Positions 19,231-27,743 of a stretch of DNA of 64,000 bases are shown here, in pieces (the stretch's first letter is position 1; each line of letters begins with the position of its first letter). The notes under the pieces were generated by a model. The model did no database searches. It was not told where the DNA came from and saw only the letters and a list, made by a program, of their open reading frames with translations. Made by a program: the position numbers and the translations under genes. The DNA is from Cystobacter ferrugineus (GTDB lineage: Bacteria > Myxococcota > Myxococcia > Myxococcales > Myxococcaceae). The DNA is taken from positions 2,878 through 66,877 of the forward strand of contig NZ_MPIN01000010.1 in NCBI RefSeq assembly GCF_001887355.1, read 5' to 3'.

Positions 19231-19452
19231 CGTCCCAATCCCAGGCGACCCCGGGCGCAGCCCGAGCGGACGCCAGGGGAGCGACCTCCCCCACCCGGAT
19301 TCACCCCTCCTGGCAACCTGTCCCCAGGTGCCATCGATGTGGGTCGTGTGGATATTGTGTCGGGAGGAGACTGACATTGTGGTCTGAAGACAAGACAGAC
19401 GCGCTCAGCCCCCAGGGCCTCCCCCCACCTGCTTCGCGCGCGGACGCCTGCC

Positions 19453-21099
19453 ATGGGTGACCTGGCGCTACTGCTCGAGGCTCGACGCGAGGAGTTGCTG
19501 CGCCGCTGGAGCGAGGCCCTGCGCAGGAGCCCGCCGCCCACCGTCCCCGGAGAGCTGCCCTCGCCCTCCGAGCTGTCCGAGTTGTTCCACGGACTGACTC
19601 GCGCGCTGGGCGAGTCCCCGGCCTCCGAAGGAGCTCCCGCTCCGCCCTCCTGGCTCTCGCGGGGAGACGCCCTGCCGCTCGCGCTCACCGTATATGAGTC
19701 ACTGGGCGAGGTGGTGGCCGAGTTCCTCCTGGAGGCCGGCGGCGTGCTCACTCCGGGCGAGGCGCGCGTCCTCACCCGCTTCATCACCTCGGGCATCGCC
19801 GCCGCCGTGACGCCGCGAGACCCGCCCGTGCGCGACGCCGAAAGCCGCCTCCTCCCGGAAGCCCTCACCTCCGTCGACGTGCGCCTCGAGCGCGAGTGGG
19901 AGCGGCTGCTCGCGAGCGAGAAGGCCGCGCGCCAGGAAGCCGAGGAGGCCAACCGCCTCAAGGACGAGTTCCTCGCCACGGTGAGTCACGAGTTGCGCAC
20001 CCCCCTCACGGCGATGCTCGGCTGGGTGCAGGTGCTGCGCAATGGCAACCTGCCGCCGGAAAAGCGCGAGCGGGCCCTGGCGACGGTGGAGCGCAACGCC
20101 CGGGCACAGGGCCAGCTCATCGAGGACCTGCTCGACGTGAGCCGCATCATGTCCGGCAAGCTCAAGCTGGACGTGGAGCCCGTGGAGGTGAGTGACGTGG
20201 TGCAGCAGGCGCTCGACGCGGTGCGCCCCGCCGCGGACGCCAAGGGCCTGCGGTTGCAGACGGCGCTGGACTCCACCGGCCACGTCATGGGGGATGCGCA
20301 CCGGTTGCAGCAGGTGGTGTGGAACCTCTTGTCCAACGCGGTGAAGTTCACCCCCAAGGGCGGGCGCGTCCAGGTCTTCGTCGAGCGGCGGGACTCGGCG
20401 GTGGAAATCACCGTGGCGGACACGGGCGCGGGCATCGCCCCGGAGTTCCTCCCCCACGTCTTCGAGCGCTTCCGCCGGGCCGACGGGCCCCTCACCCGGA
20501 GGACCGGTGGACTCGGCCTGGGCCTGTCCATCGTCAAGCAGCTCGTGGAGATGCACGGCGGCACCGTGGCCGCCTTCAGCGCGGGCGAGGGCAAGGGCTC
20601 CACCTTCATCGTGCGCCTGCCCCTGTCCGTGGCCATGCGCCGCGAGGCCACCCTCCCCCCCTCGCTGCAACGCGCCTACCCGGAGATTCCCTGTCCGCCG
20701 GAGCTCACGGGCCTGCGCGTGCTCGTCGTGGATGACGAGCAGGACACGCGCGAGCTGCTGCGCACCCTGCTGGAGGAATGCCACGCCGAGGTGAGCACCG
20801 CCGCGTCCGTGGCCGAGGGCCTCGTCCGGCTCAAGGAGGAGCGGCCCGACGTGCTCATCTCCGACATCGGCATGCCGGGCGAGGACGGCTTCACCCTCAT
20901 CTCCCGCGTCCGGGCGCTCCCCCCCAAGGAGGGAGGCCGCACCCCCGCCGTCGCGCTCACCGCCTACGCGCGCGTGGAGGACCGTACCCGGGTGCTGCTC
21001 GCGGGCTTCCACAGCCACGTGCCCAAGCCCGTGGAGCCCGTGGAGCTGCTCGTGGTGCTCGCCTCGCTGTCGGGCCGCTTCGGCGCCGTGAGGACCTGA
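19453..21099 (+). CDS. Cytoplasmic hybrid histidine kinase-response regulator
   Basis: 548 residues with no membrane helix. The N-terminal 1-130 region looks like the RsbR-type/RsbRD N-terminal helical sensor (LLEARREELLRRWSEAL...). A short coiled coil (about 140-170) precedes HisKA with His179 in SHELRTPL, then HATPase_c (N box NLLSNAVKFT, DTGAGI, GGLGLGLSI) and a C-terminal receiver (about 420-540) with Asp471 in LISDIGMPGEDG and Lys525 in PKPVEP. It could be the start or a branch of a phosphorelay. The ATG has no strong ribosome-binding site (GACGCCTGCC precedes it). It is convergent with the hydrolase gene, 12 nt apart. Confidence 0.9.
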   Translation: MGDLALLLEARREELLRRWSEALRRSPPPTVPGELPSPSELSELFHGLTRALGESPASEGAPAPPSWLSRGDALPLALTVYESLGEVVAEFLLEAGGVLTPGEARVLTRFITSGIAAAVTPRDPPVRDAESRLLPEALTSVDVRLEREWERLLASEKAARQEAEEANRLKDEFLATVSHELRTPLTAMLGWVQVLRNGNLPPEKRERALATVERNARAQGQLIEDLLDVSRIMSGKLKLDVEPVEVSDVVQQALDAVRPAADAKGLRLQTALDSTGHVMGDAHRLQQVVWNLLSNAVKFTPKGGRVQVFVERRDSAVEITVADTGAGIAPEFLPHVFERFRRADGPLTRRTGGLGLGLSIVKQLVEMHGGTVAAFSAGEGKGSTFIVRLPLSVAMRREATLPPSLQRAYPEIPCPPELTGLRVLVVDDEQDTRELLRTLLEECHAEVSTAASVAEGLVRLKEERPDVLISDIGMPGEDGFTLISRVRALPPKEGGRTPAVALTAYARVEDRTRVLLAGFHSHVPKPVEPVELLVVLASLSGRFGAVRT

Positions 21100-21111
21100 G
21101 CACGGGAGGCG

Positions 21112-21969
21112 TCAACGCGGCGCGTCGGCCCGCGCGAGGTGTTCGAGCAGCAGCGTGTTGATGCGCCCGGCGTGTTGGATCGTCACCCCGTGGGAGGCGC
21201 CGGGGAACTCCACATAGCGCGCTCCGGGAATGCCCTCGCCGAGCACCCGGCCCAGGCGCGGAGGGGCGATGGGGTCCTCCGTGGCGCTCACCACCAGGGT
21301 GGGCAGGCCCGCGAGCTCCTGGAGCCGGGGGGTGGAGTCATAGGCGCCCATGGCGGCCATCTGCCGCATCGCCACCGGAGGCGAGTCCGCCAGGTCATGG
21401 CCGAAGAGATGCGCGAGGCGGCCGGCGAGCGCGTCGGGGTCCTCCTGGAGGAGGGCCTCGGGCGGCATCACCATGCGCAGGAAGGCGCGGCGGCGCCACG
21501 CGCGAGGACCCACGCGCGAGCGCAACCCGAGCCACATCATCCGCGCCGAGGGCACCGTCACCTGACGGCCCCGGGCGAAGGTGCACAGCAGGGACAGGCT
21601 GCGCACGCGCGCGCGCTCGGTCAGCGCGAGGTGCTGGGCGATGAGCCCTCCCAGGGAGTGCCCGATGACGTGCGCCGAGTCCCAGCCTTGCGTGTCCATG
21701 AGCGCGCGGACGTCCTCGGCCATCTGGGCGACGGTGAGCGCGCAGCCCAGGGGCTGGCTGCGGCCGAGTCCCCGGTTGTCGAACCACAGGCAGCGGTGGT
21801 GCGCCGTGAGCCCATCGAGCTGGGGGCGCCAGGCCTCGCCCTGCACGGCCACGCCCTGGATGAGCACCACCGGAGTGCCCGTGCCCTCCACGCCATACGC
21901 GAGGCGGCAGCCCTGGTGCTCCAGCGACAAGACGCCCATCGCGGCAACGGCTCCTGGATCATCACGCAT
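21112..21969 (-). CDS. Alpha/beta-fold hydrolase
   Basis: 285 residues. The nucleophile elbow GHSLGG has Ser105; Asp232 (TEDPIAP) and His260 (GASHG) complete a plausible triad. The oxyanion-hole segment is LIQGVAVQGEAW and the DNRGLGRS motif is typical of 3-oxoadipate enol-lactonase-like and related esterases/lactonases. There is no signal peptide. The start follows AGGAGATGAATTCCG. It is monocistronic between a hybrid kinase (convergent) and the histone-like gene (divergent). The substrate is unknown. Confidence 0.85.
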   Translation of the reverse strand: MRDDPGAVAAMGVLSLEHQGCRLAYGVEGTGTPVVLIQGVAVQGEAWRPQLDGLTAHHRCLWFDNRGLGRSQPLGCALTVAQMAEDVRALMDTQGWDSAHVIGHSLGGLIAQHLALTERARVRSLSLLCTFARGRQVTVPSARMMWLGLRSRVGPRAWRRRAFLRMVMPPEALLQEDPDALAGRLAHLFGHDLADSPPVAMRQMAAMGAYDSTPRLQELAGLPTLVVSATEDPIAPPRLGRVLGEGIPGARYVEFPGASHGVTIQHAGRINTLLLEHLARADAPR

Positions 21970-22060
21970 CGGAATTCATCTCCTGGGTGACTCAAACACG
22001 GCCCGGTCGGTTGCATTTGGAACGAGCCACCTCAAATTGAGTGTCAAGGAGGGTGCCCTC

Positions 22061-22468
22061 ATGCCCCGTGGAGACAAGAGCAAGTACACCGACAAGCAGA
22101 AGCGCCGCGCCGAGCACATCGAGGAGAGCTACGAGAAGCGCGGAACGGCCAAGAAGGAGGCCGTGCGCCGGGCCTGGGCCACGGTGAACGCCGAGTCCCA
22201 TGGCGGAGAAAAGCCCGGCGGCTCCGGTTACGGCAAGCCCGAAACCCACCAGTCCTCCCGGCGCGGCGGTCAGCGCAGCATGGCCAAGCGCACCACCGCC
22301 CAGCGCTCCGCCGCCGCGAAGAAGGCCGCGGCCACGCGCAAGAGCAAGGCCGTCAAGCGCACCGCGGCCGCCAAGCGGGGAGCGGCGAAGCGCACCACCA
22401 CCAAGCGCGGCACCACCGCCAGGCGCGCCACGGCGAAGCGCTCGAGCAGCCCGCGCAAGCGCTCGTGA
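22061..22468 (+). CDS. Histone H1-like basic protein
   Basis: 135 residues. The first 60 (MPRGDKSKYTDKQKRRAEHI...) match a small bacterial family often annotated as plasmid-stabilisation-like, with the core YEKRGTAKKEAVRRAWATVN. From about residue 72 the protein becomes a repetitive Lys/Arg/Ala/Thr tail (AAKRGAAKRTTTKRGTTARR), like eukaryotic histone H1 or bacterial Hc1-type tails. A nucleoid-binding role is inferred from composition. The start follows AAGGAGGGTGCCCTC. It is divergent from the hydrolase with a 91-bp gap. Confidence 0.75.
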   Translation: MPRGDKSKYTDKQKRRAEHIEESYEKRGTAKKEAVRRAWATVNAESHGGEKPGGSGYGKPETHQSSRRGGQRSMAKRTTAQRSAAAKKAAATRKSKAVKRTAAAKRGAAKRTTTKRGTTARRATAKRSSSPRKRS

Positions 22469-22504
22469 ACCCGCGGGAACACGAGGCACCGCGCCCGGCC
22501 TGGC

Positions 22505-23086
22505 TCAGCGCGGAGCCGGGCCGTGCATCCGCGCGAACGGGAAGGTGAGGTGCGCCCGGCGCGCTTCCCACTCGGGCCGCAAGAGACCCCAGACCTGTTG
22601 ATTCTTGCGCCGCCCCTCGATGAGGAAGTGCCCGCGCATCAGCCCCTCCTGGGTGAAGCCGAGCTTGCGCGCCACGGACTGTGACGCGAGGTTGTCCTCC
22701 GCCGTGGTGAGCCAGACGCGGTGCAGGAAGGACCAGGCCTCGAAGAGGCACGCCACCACGCCCGCCACCGCGCGCGTGCCCAGGCCCTGTCCGTGAAAGC
22801 CGCTCGAGAGCATGTAGCCAATCTCCACGCGCCCGTGGAAGCGCGACAACTCCCGCGCGGACACCGTGCCGATGAGCCGTCCGTCCCACTCCACCATCCA
22901 CCGGAAGCTCGTGGCCGTGGGGTGGCGCACGTCATGTGTCGCCGCCTGGAGCCGCTCGAGCAGGGACTCGCGTGACGTGGGCTCCAGGGGCACGAGCCGC
23001 CGCGAGGCGGGCTCCTCACGCAGCGCCATCCACATGTCCACGTGCTCGGGCAGCGCGGGAACCAGCCGGAGTTCGGGAGAGGTCAT
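22505..23086 (-). CDS. GNAT-family N-acetyltransferase (RimJ/RimL type)
   Basis: 193 residues. It has the RimJ/RimL-type acetyltransferase layout: RLVPLEPTSRESLLERL, a central WMVEWDGRLIGTVSAREL, the acetyl-CoA loop GFHGQGLGTRAV and NLASQSVARKLGFTQEG near the C-terminus. It would transfer acetyl from acetyl-CoA to an amine, possibly a protein N-terminus or antibiotic; the target is unknown. The ATG at 23086 starts MTSPELRL; a longer in-frame opening upstream lacks family similarity. It lies convergent to the histone H1-like gene with a 36-nt gap. Confidence 0.85.
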   Translation of the reverse strand: MTSPELRLVPALPEHVDMWMALREEPASRRLVPLEPTSRESLLERLQAATHDVRHPTATSFRWMVEWDGRLIGTVSARELSRFHGRVEIGYMLSSGFHGQGLGTRAVAGVVACLFEAWSFLHRVWLTTAEDNLASQSVARKLGFTQEGLMRGHFLIEGRRKNQQVWGLLRPEWEARRAHLTFPFARMHGPAPR

Positions 23087-23203
23087 GGCCGGGCACCCTA
23101 CCTCACCCCGTTGAACAGGGCGGCCTGACGGGCAGCCGCCCGCTGCATGGAGCCCGGGCACACCTCAACTTCCGCCCAGCACCACAACAGGGAGGGAAGA
23201 CAC

Positions 23204-23599
23204 ATGACGAAGACGAAACTTCTGCTGGCGGGGCTCCTCACGGGTGCGGTGGCGTTCGGGACCGCGTGCAAGACGGACACGGCCACCACGGGCACGCAAA
23301 CGACGACGCCCGCCCCGACCGACGACGCTGGCACGGGCGGCACGGGCTTCGACACGCCCCAGCCCGCTCCCCTGCCCGATGACGGCATCCGCGAGCGCGA
23401 GCCGGACGTGCACAACACGCCCATCGACGAGCCCGGCACGGGCGGCTCCGGGCTGGAGCCGGACGGCATGACGCCTCCTCCGGACGCCATCGGCAACGAG
23501 CCCATCGACGAGCCGATGAACACCACGCCGCCCATCGACTCGTCCATGGACGACGACGACACCATGACCGAGGACACCGAGCCCATGCCCAAGCAGTAG
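23204..23599 (+). CDS. Acidic, Pro/Thr-rich lipoprotein
   Basis: 131 residues. The N-terminal signal MTKTKLLLAGLLTGAVAFGTAC ends in a lipobox-like GTAC. The mature part is low-complexity, acidic and rich in Thr, Pro, Asp and Gly, with repeats of the type DEPGTGGSG and IDEPM and an Asp run (DDDD) near the end. I recognise no folded domain. The start follows GGGAGGGAAGACAC, a strong site. Such proteins in myxobacteria are usually of unknown role. Confidence 0.75.
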   Translation: MTKTKLLLAGLLTGAVAFGTACKTDTATTGTQTTTPAPTDDAGTGGTGFDTPQPAPLPDDGIREREPDVHNTPIDEPGTGGSGLEPDGMTPPPDAIGNEPIDEPMNTTPPIDSSMDDDDTMTEDTEPMPKQ

Positions 23600-23620
23600 G
23601 CACGGGGCTCGAGGGCACGC

Positions 23621-23651
23621 CGGGCCTCCGGGAGCTCTTCCCGGGGGCCCG
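23621..23651. terminator. Bidirectional hairpin terminator
   Basis: CGGGCCTCCGGGA (23621-23633) pairs with TCCCGGGGGCCCG (23639-23651), a 13-bp stem with one T-G wobble and a 5-nt loop. It lies between two convergent lipoprotein genes (stops at 23599 and 23673), so it can serve both. Confidence 0.6.
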
Positions 23652-23672
23652 CTGTGTCTGACGGGAAGCCGC

Positions 23673-23885
23673 TCAGCGAGGCGGCTTGAGGTGCTCGGGC
23701 AGGCCCGGCCCCTCGGGGGGACGCTCCATGCTGGAGCCCGCGGTGGGTGGCCGCAGTTCCGAGGGCAATCCGGACGCGGGGCCCGGGGGCGTTCCCGAGT
23801 CACCCGGACCGGGGTCCACGGTGCCCGCGGGGCAGGCCAGCGACAACGACGACAGCGCGATCAACACGAGCCAGGGACGTCTCAC
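23673..23885 (-). CDS. Small proline-rich lipoprotein
   Basis: 70 residues starting at a GTG (MRRPWLVLIALSSLSLAC) with lipobox SLAC; the mature part is Pro/Gly-rich (DPGPGDSGTPPGP, PPEGPGLPEHLKPP) with no recognisable domain. It begins 12 nt after the stop of the YcnI-like gene on the same strand, with GAGG upstream, so the two are probably co-transcribed. It could be an accessory lipoprotein for that copper protein, but this is only a context guess. Confidence 0.6.
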   Translation of the reverse strand: MRRPWLVLIALSSLSLACPAGTVDPGPGDSGTPPGPASGLPSELRPPTAGSSMERPPEGPGLPEHLKPPR

Positions 23886-23897
23886 GGGCAGCCTCGC

Positions 23898-24605
23898 TCA
23901 GTACCGGACCCAGATCTCGGTCCCGGGGTGGATCTGCTCGAGCACCTGGGTGTTCGGCTCCTGGGAGATGAGACCGGAGACGTAGTCGCTGGGGCTGTAG
24001 GCGGCGCTGCCCGCCCAGACGATCTGCGCGTCCTTGAAGACGCTCAGGTCATGCACGTGCTGCGTCACCGTGTACTTGTTCCACCCGGGCGTGCGCGGCG
24101 GCAGGACGACGAGGGAGGGCGCCGGCAGCTCGGTGGAGCCCTCGGCCAGCCCGTGGCCGTGATCGCCGGAGGTGCCCACCCACGCCGAGACCTTCTCGGT
24201 GCCATCCGGCGCGCGGCAGGTCTGGATCGTCGGGAAGTACAGCGCGGCGAAGGGGGCATTGGGCAGGCTGGCGCGCAAGGTCACCTTGTAGAACTGGGTG
24301 TCCTCGGGCAGCACGTCGGAGGACTTCGTCCACGTCACCGCCTTCACCCGGCCCGTTTCATCCTTGGTCACGGCGGCCCGGCCGAACGTCGAGTCCAGCG
24401 GCCGCACGCCGCCCACGCCCTCGGGGATCTGCACCTCGATGCGGTAGGTGTCCAAACCCTCGCAGCCATGGCCCACCAGGAAGGAGAGTTCCTGGGTGGT
24501 GGCCGCGATGGGCTGCGCCGGGGTGGACAGGCCGATATGAGCCTCGGCGGTGTGGCACAGCAGGAAGGCCGCGATGGCCGACAGCGTCCGCGATGAAACC
24601 TTCAT
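23898..24605 (-). CDS. YcnI-like (DUF1775) copper-associated protein
   Basis: 235 residues. Signal peptide with cleavage expected at AEA|H, leaving His23 as the first residue of the mature protein. In the YcnI family an N-terminal His forms a single-histidine copper site. The family pattern continues in LSFLVGHGCEG, YRIEVQIPEGV, VTWTKSSDVL and FPTIQTC. It is periplasmic or membrane-associated and presumably handles copper. Usual C-terminal membrane anchors of YcnI are not visible; the small lipoprotein downstream may take that place. The ATG follows CTGGAGGAGTTCAG. The copper role rests on family knowledge and the preserved His. Confidence 0.75.
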   Translation of the reverse strand: MKVSSRTLSAIAAFLLCHTAEAHIGLSTPAQPIAATTQELSFLVGHGCEGLDTYRIEVQIPEGVGGVRPLDSTFGRAAVTKDETGRVKAVTWTKSSDVLPEDTQFYKVTLRASLPNAPFAALYFPTIQTCRAPDGTEKVSAWVGTSGDHGHGLAEGSTELPAPSLVVLPPRTPGWNKYTVTQHVHDLSVFKDAQIVWAGSAAYSPSDYVSGLISQEPNTQVLEQIHPGTEIWVRY

Positions 24606-24640
24606 CTGAACTCCTCCAGGCTACGGGCGAGGAGTGCCTT

Positions 24641-25537
24641 CTAGGAGCCCGCCCCTTGCCCCGGAATGAGACACGTTGTCGCACCCACCAGATCCAGACA
24701 CTTCCAGGCCTCGCGGGCCTCCTCCACGCTCACCGCGACGAAGCGCACCGTCTCGCCGGGCCGGCGCGAGGCCAGGCGGCCCCAATCCGCGCGGATGACC
24801 ACCGCGAGCACCGGATAGCCCCCCAGGGTGGGGTGGTCCGGCCCGAGCACGATGGGCTCACCCGAGGCGGGCACCTGGAGGGCACCGCGCACCATGGGGC
24901 CCGAGACGCCCGAGCCCGTGTCCGTGTGGGCCAGGTGCGGCCCGCGCAGCCGCATCCCCACCCGGTCGCTCGTGGGCGAGACCGTGAAGCGCCCCGAGAG
25001 CAACGCCTCCTGGGCTCCCGGATCGAAGCGGCCGGGCTCCGGTCCCCACACCACGCGAATCACGTCCCCGGACGGCTCGACGGGCGCGGGCGCGAGCCGC
25101 GTGCCTCCGCCCACGCCCAGGGGCAGCACGTCCCCGGGCTCGAGCATCCGGCCCTCCCCCCCACCGAGCCGCGCCACCGGCAACAGGCCCCGCCCCCCGA
25201 GCACCTCGGGCACGGCGAGCCCTCCCTCCACGGCCATGTAGCGCACCACGCCCCGCTCGGGCGCGGACACGCGGAAGCGCTCCCCCTCCGCCACCTGGAA
25301 GGCATCGCCCCCCACCGACACCCACGCGCTCCGGCCCGTCACCCGCAGCTCCAGCCGACCGTAACACTCGAGCGCCGCCGCGCTCCATGCGTTGCCCACC
25401 GCGCGGTTGGCCGCGGCGAGCCACTCCGGCACCAGCGCGCCTCCCGGGGGCACGCCCTGGTGCATGCGGCCGGGACGTCCCCCGTCCTGCACGGCCACCG
25501 GCCCCCGAACGTCGAGCACCTCCAATCGCGCGTCCAT
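24641..25537 (-). CDS. pxpC: 5-oxoprolinase subunit C (biotin-dependent carboxylase-like)
   Basis: 298 residues. It belongs to the KipA/PxpC family: an opening LEVLDVRGPVAVQDGGRPG, then GVPPGGALVPEWLAAANRAVGN, RYMAVEGGLAVPEVLGGRG, and a C-terminal PIVLGPDHPTLGGYPVLAVV. With PxpA and PxpB it converts 5-oxoproline (pyroglutamate) plus ATP to glutamate. The ATG directly abuts the TGA of the upstream pxpAB fusion gene, so the two are translationally coupled. Length is normal for the family. The pair forms the complete PxpABC set. Confidence 0.88.
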   Translation of the reverse strand: MDARLEVLDVRGPVAVQDGGRPGRMHQGVPPGGALVPEWLAAANRAVGNAWSAAALECYGRLELRVTGRSAWVSVGGDAFQVAEGERFRVSAPERGVVRYMAVEGGLAVPEVLGGRGLLPVARLGGGEGRMLEPGDVLPLGVGGGTRLAPAPVEPSGDVIRVVWGPEPGRFDPGAQEALLSGRFTVSPTSDRVGMRLRGPHLAHTDTGSGVSGPMVRGALQVPASGEPIVLGPDHPTLGGYPVLAVVIRADWGRLASRRPGETVRFVAVSVEEAREAWKCLDLVGATTCLIPGQGAGS

Positions 25538-26824
25538 TCAGTCCACCCGCTCGAAGAGCACCCGGTCCCCGAGCCGCAAGCGCGCCCCGCTGCCGGGATG
25601 GAAGGGAGAAAAATCCACCGCGGTGGCGATGAGGTTCCACCCCCCCGGCGAGGCGAAGGGATAGATGCCGGTGCGCCGCCCGGCGATGCCCACCGAGTAC
25701 TCCGGCACCACGGGCCTCGGCATGGCCAGCCGGGGCACCTCGATGCGCGCATCCACCTCGCCCAGGTAGGCGAAGCCGGGCATGAAGCCCACCGCGCGCA
25801 CCGTGTACTCGCACGAGGAATGCAGCAGCGCCACGTCGTCCACCGCCAGGCCCACGCGATCCGCCACCGACTCGAGGTCCGGCCCGTCGTAGCGCACCCG
25901 GACGATGACGAGGGGCCGCTCCTCGGGGGACAGCAGCCGGCCCGCGCTCCGGCCCAGCACGCGCCGGGGCTCCTCCGGAGGCGCCGCCGGATCGAAGTAC
26001 ACGCAGGCATGCGCCTCGCCCACCACCACGTCCAACACGCCCGGGGTGGCCTGGAGCGCCTCCAGCACCCCGCGCCGCTCCAGCCGCTCGGGCAGCACGA
26101 GCCGCAGAGCCCCCTCGCCCAGCGGCTCGGTGCGCATGGCCAGCACGTCCAGCACCGCGCGCACCTCGCGCGCCATGTCCACCGCGCCCGGCGAGTCCCC
26201 ATGCACGCACAGCGTGTCCACCGCGCCGCCCAGGGTCAGCCGCAGCGCGTTGTCGCGCGCCACCTCGGGGTCGGTCAGCACCGCGCCCGGCTCGCCCCGG
26301 GGGATGAGCGACCCGTCCGGCCGCGTGCCCCGGTCCGCGAAGCCCTCGCGCGCGTAGGGCAGCCCCGCCTCCCGTGCCGCCTCGCGCAGGGCGCCCGTGG
26401 CGGGCCCCACGAAGATCGTCCCCGAGCCCAGCGCCTCCACCACCCCGTCCACCACGGCGCGGGCGAGCGCGGGGTCGCGGTTGGCCGCGTGGTACAGGGC
26501 CCCATGCGGCTTGGCCGAGTACACGGGCACCCCCACCTCGGCGGCCAGGGCCGCCAGCCGGGCACACTGCGCGGCCACCTGGGCCCGCAGCAGCTCGGGG
26601 GCCACGGTGAGCTCCCGGCGGCCGAAGTGCTCCCGGTCCTCGAAGGAGGGGTGCGCTCCGGCGCGTGTGCCGTGGCGCGCGCACGCCTCGAGCGCCCGGC
26701 GCATGGAGGCCGTATCCCCGGCATGCCCTCCACAGGCGATGTGGGCCACTTGCGCGTGGGCATAGAGCCGCTCGTCCTCATCCGGCAGCTCGCCCAAGTC
26801 GATGTTCAGAAGACACTCCACCAT
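25538..26824 (-). CDS. pxpA-pxpB: Fused 5-oxoprolinase subunits A and B (PxpA-PxpB)
   Basis: 428 residues in one frame. Residues 1 to about 225 are the LamB/YcsF-type PxpA subunit: LLNIDLGE, HIACGGHAGD, RAGAHPSFEDREHFGRR, KPHGALYH and CVHGDSPGA. Residues about 230-428 are the PxpB/KipI subunit: ALRLVLPERL, VRVRYDGPDLESVADRVGL, FMPGFAYLGEVD and RTGIYPFASPGGWNLI. In most bacteria these are separate genes. No stop or restart lies between the parts. The ATG at 26824 follows GGGGGTTCC. The downstream gene is pxpC, so this is a complete oxoprolinase operon, useful for glutamate recycling. The fusion seems intact, since the family motifs of both halves are present. Confidence 0.87.
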   Translation of the reverse strand: MVECLLNIDLGELPDEDERLYAHAQVAHIACGGHAGDTASMRRALEACARHGTRAGAHPSFEDREHFGRRELTVAPELLRAQVAAQCARLAALAAEVGVPVYSAKPHGALYHAANRDPALARAVVDGVVEALGSGTIFVGPATGALREAAREAGLPYAREGFADRGTRPDGSLIPRGEPGAVLTDPEVARDNALRLTLGGAVDTLCVHGDSPGAVDMAREVRAVLDVLAMRTEPLGEGALRLVLPERLERRGVLEALQATPGVLDVVVGEAHACVYFDPAAPPEEPRRVLGRSAGRLLSPEERPLVIVRVRYDGPDLESVADRVGLAVDDVALLHSSCEYTVRAVGFMPGFAYLGEVDARIEVPRLAMPRPVVPEYSVGIAGRRTGIYPFASPGGWNLIATAVDFSPFHPGSGARLRLGDRVLFERVD

Positions 26825-27019
26825 GGAACCCCCGAACCGAGCCTGGCCCCAGCCTAGCCCGCTCCCGCCTCGCTCCCCCGCCAGGCAACTCCGAGAACCT
26901 CCCACGGGTGAACATCCGGGCGGGCGCGGAAGCTCGAATAAAAAGACAGGGCCGCCGTCTCAACCCGCGTTGCCGCCAACCGGCACCCGATTCCCTCTTA
27001 CCCCTCAGGAGATTCCATC

Positions 27020-27613
27020 ATGAAGCGCCTTGGCTCCGCAGTGCTCGCCGCCGTCCTCTTTTCCGCGGGGGCCGCCTCCGCCCAGCCCCGCTACGAGCGC
27101 GCGCAGAACCGCCAGGAGGACCGGCAGAACAAGCAGGAGATGCGCGATGACCGCTATGACGTGCGCGAGCTGGAGGACGTGCTGCGGCGCTTCGACAGCG
27201 CCCAGGCCCGCCGCGACGAGGGCGCGATGCGCGACGTGGAGAGGCGGCTGCGCGACCTGATGCGGGCCGAGCTGGCCGAGGGCCGCCACGAGCTGGCCGC
27301 GGACCGGCAGGAGATCCGCCGCGAGGAGCGGGACCGGGGCGGGTGGGATGATCGCCGCGACCGGCGCGATGACGTCCGGGATGCCCGGGCGGAGGCCGCC
27401 TCGCAGTCGGCCCGCTCGGCCGTCGCCCGGGAGCTGTCCTCGCTCGTGGGCAGCCGCAGGCCGTCCGATCTGCACCGCACGCGCACCCTCATCACCCAGC
27501 TCATCCAGATGGGGCGCCAGGAGATCCGCGACAACAAGCAGGAGATGCGCGAGGACAAGCACGAGCGCCAGGAGGACCGCCGCGAGTGGCGCGATGACCG
27601 CCGCCGCTACTGA
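27020..27613 (+). CDS. Secreted Asp/Arg-rich hypothetical protein
   Basis: 197 residues. A Sec signal (MKRLGSAVLAAVLFSAGAASA, cleavage at ASA|Q) is followed by a highly charged, helix-forming protein dominated by Arg, Asp, Glu and Gln (QNRQEDRQNKQEMRDDRYD). The C-terminal QEIRDNKQEMREDKHERQED echoes the N-terminal part, so it is an internal duplication around a central helical segment (about 110-165). I know no function; similar myxobacterial proteins are annotated as hypothetical. The start follows AGGAGATTCCATC. It is divergent from the oxoprolinase operon with a 195-bp gap in which I see no clear operator. Confidence 0.75.
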   Translation: MKRLGSAVLAAVLFSAGAASAQPRYERAQNRQEDRQNKQEMRDDRYDVRELEDVLRRFDSAQARRDEGAMRDVERRLRDLMRAELAEGRHELAADRQEIRREERDRGGWDDRRDRRDDVRDARAEAASQSARSAVARELSSLVGSRRPSDLHRTRTLITQLIQMGRQEIRDNKQEMREDKHERQEDRREWRDDRRRY

Positions 27614-27743
27614 GCCGCGCGCCCCGGTGTGAAGGGGGGACGACCCGACGGAACGCCCCCCGGGCCCGCTCCCGGGCTGACAGGCGGGCAACGCTTCCGG
27701 CCCCGCCACCGCCAGACAGGAGGGATTCTCCCAAAGGACCGGT

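Noticed and set aside
16987-19377. Minus-strand open frame across transketolase
   Set aside because: Composition is Ala/Gly/His-rich shadow; transketolase motifs on the other strand are decisive. Only the part at 16180-16986 is real.
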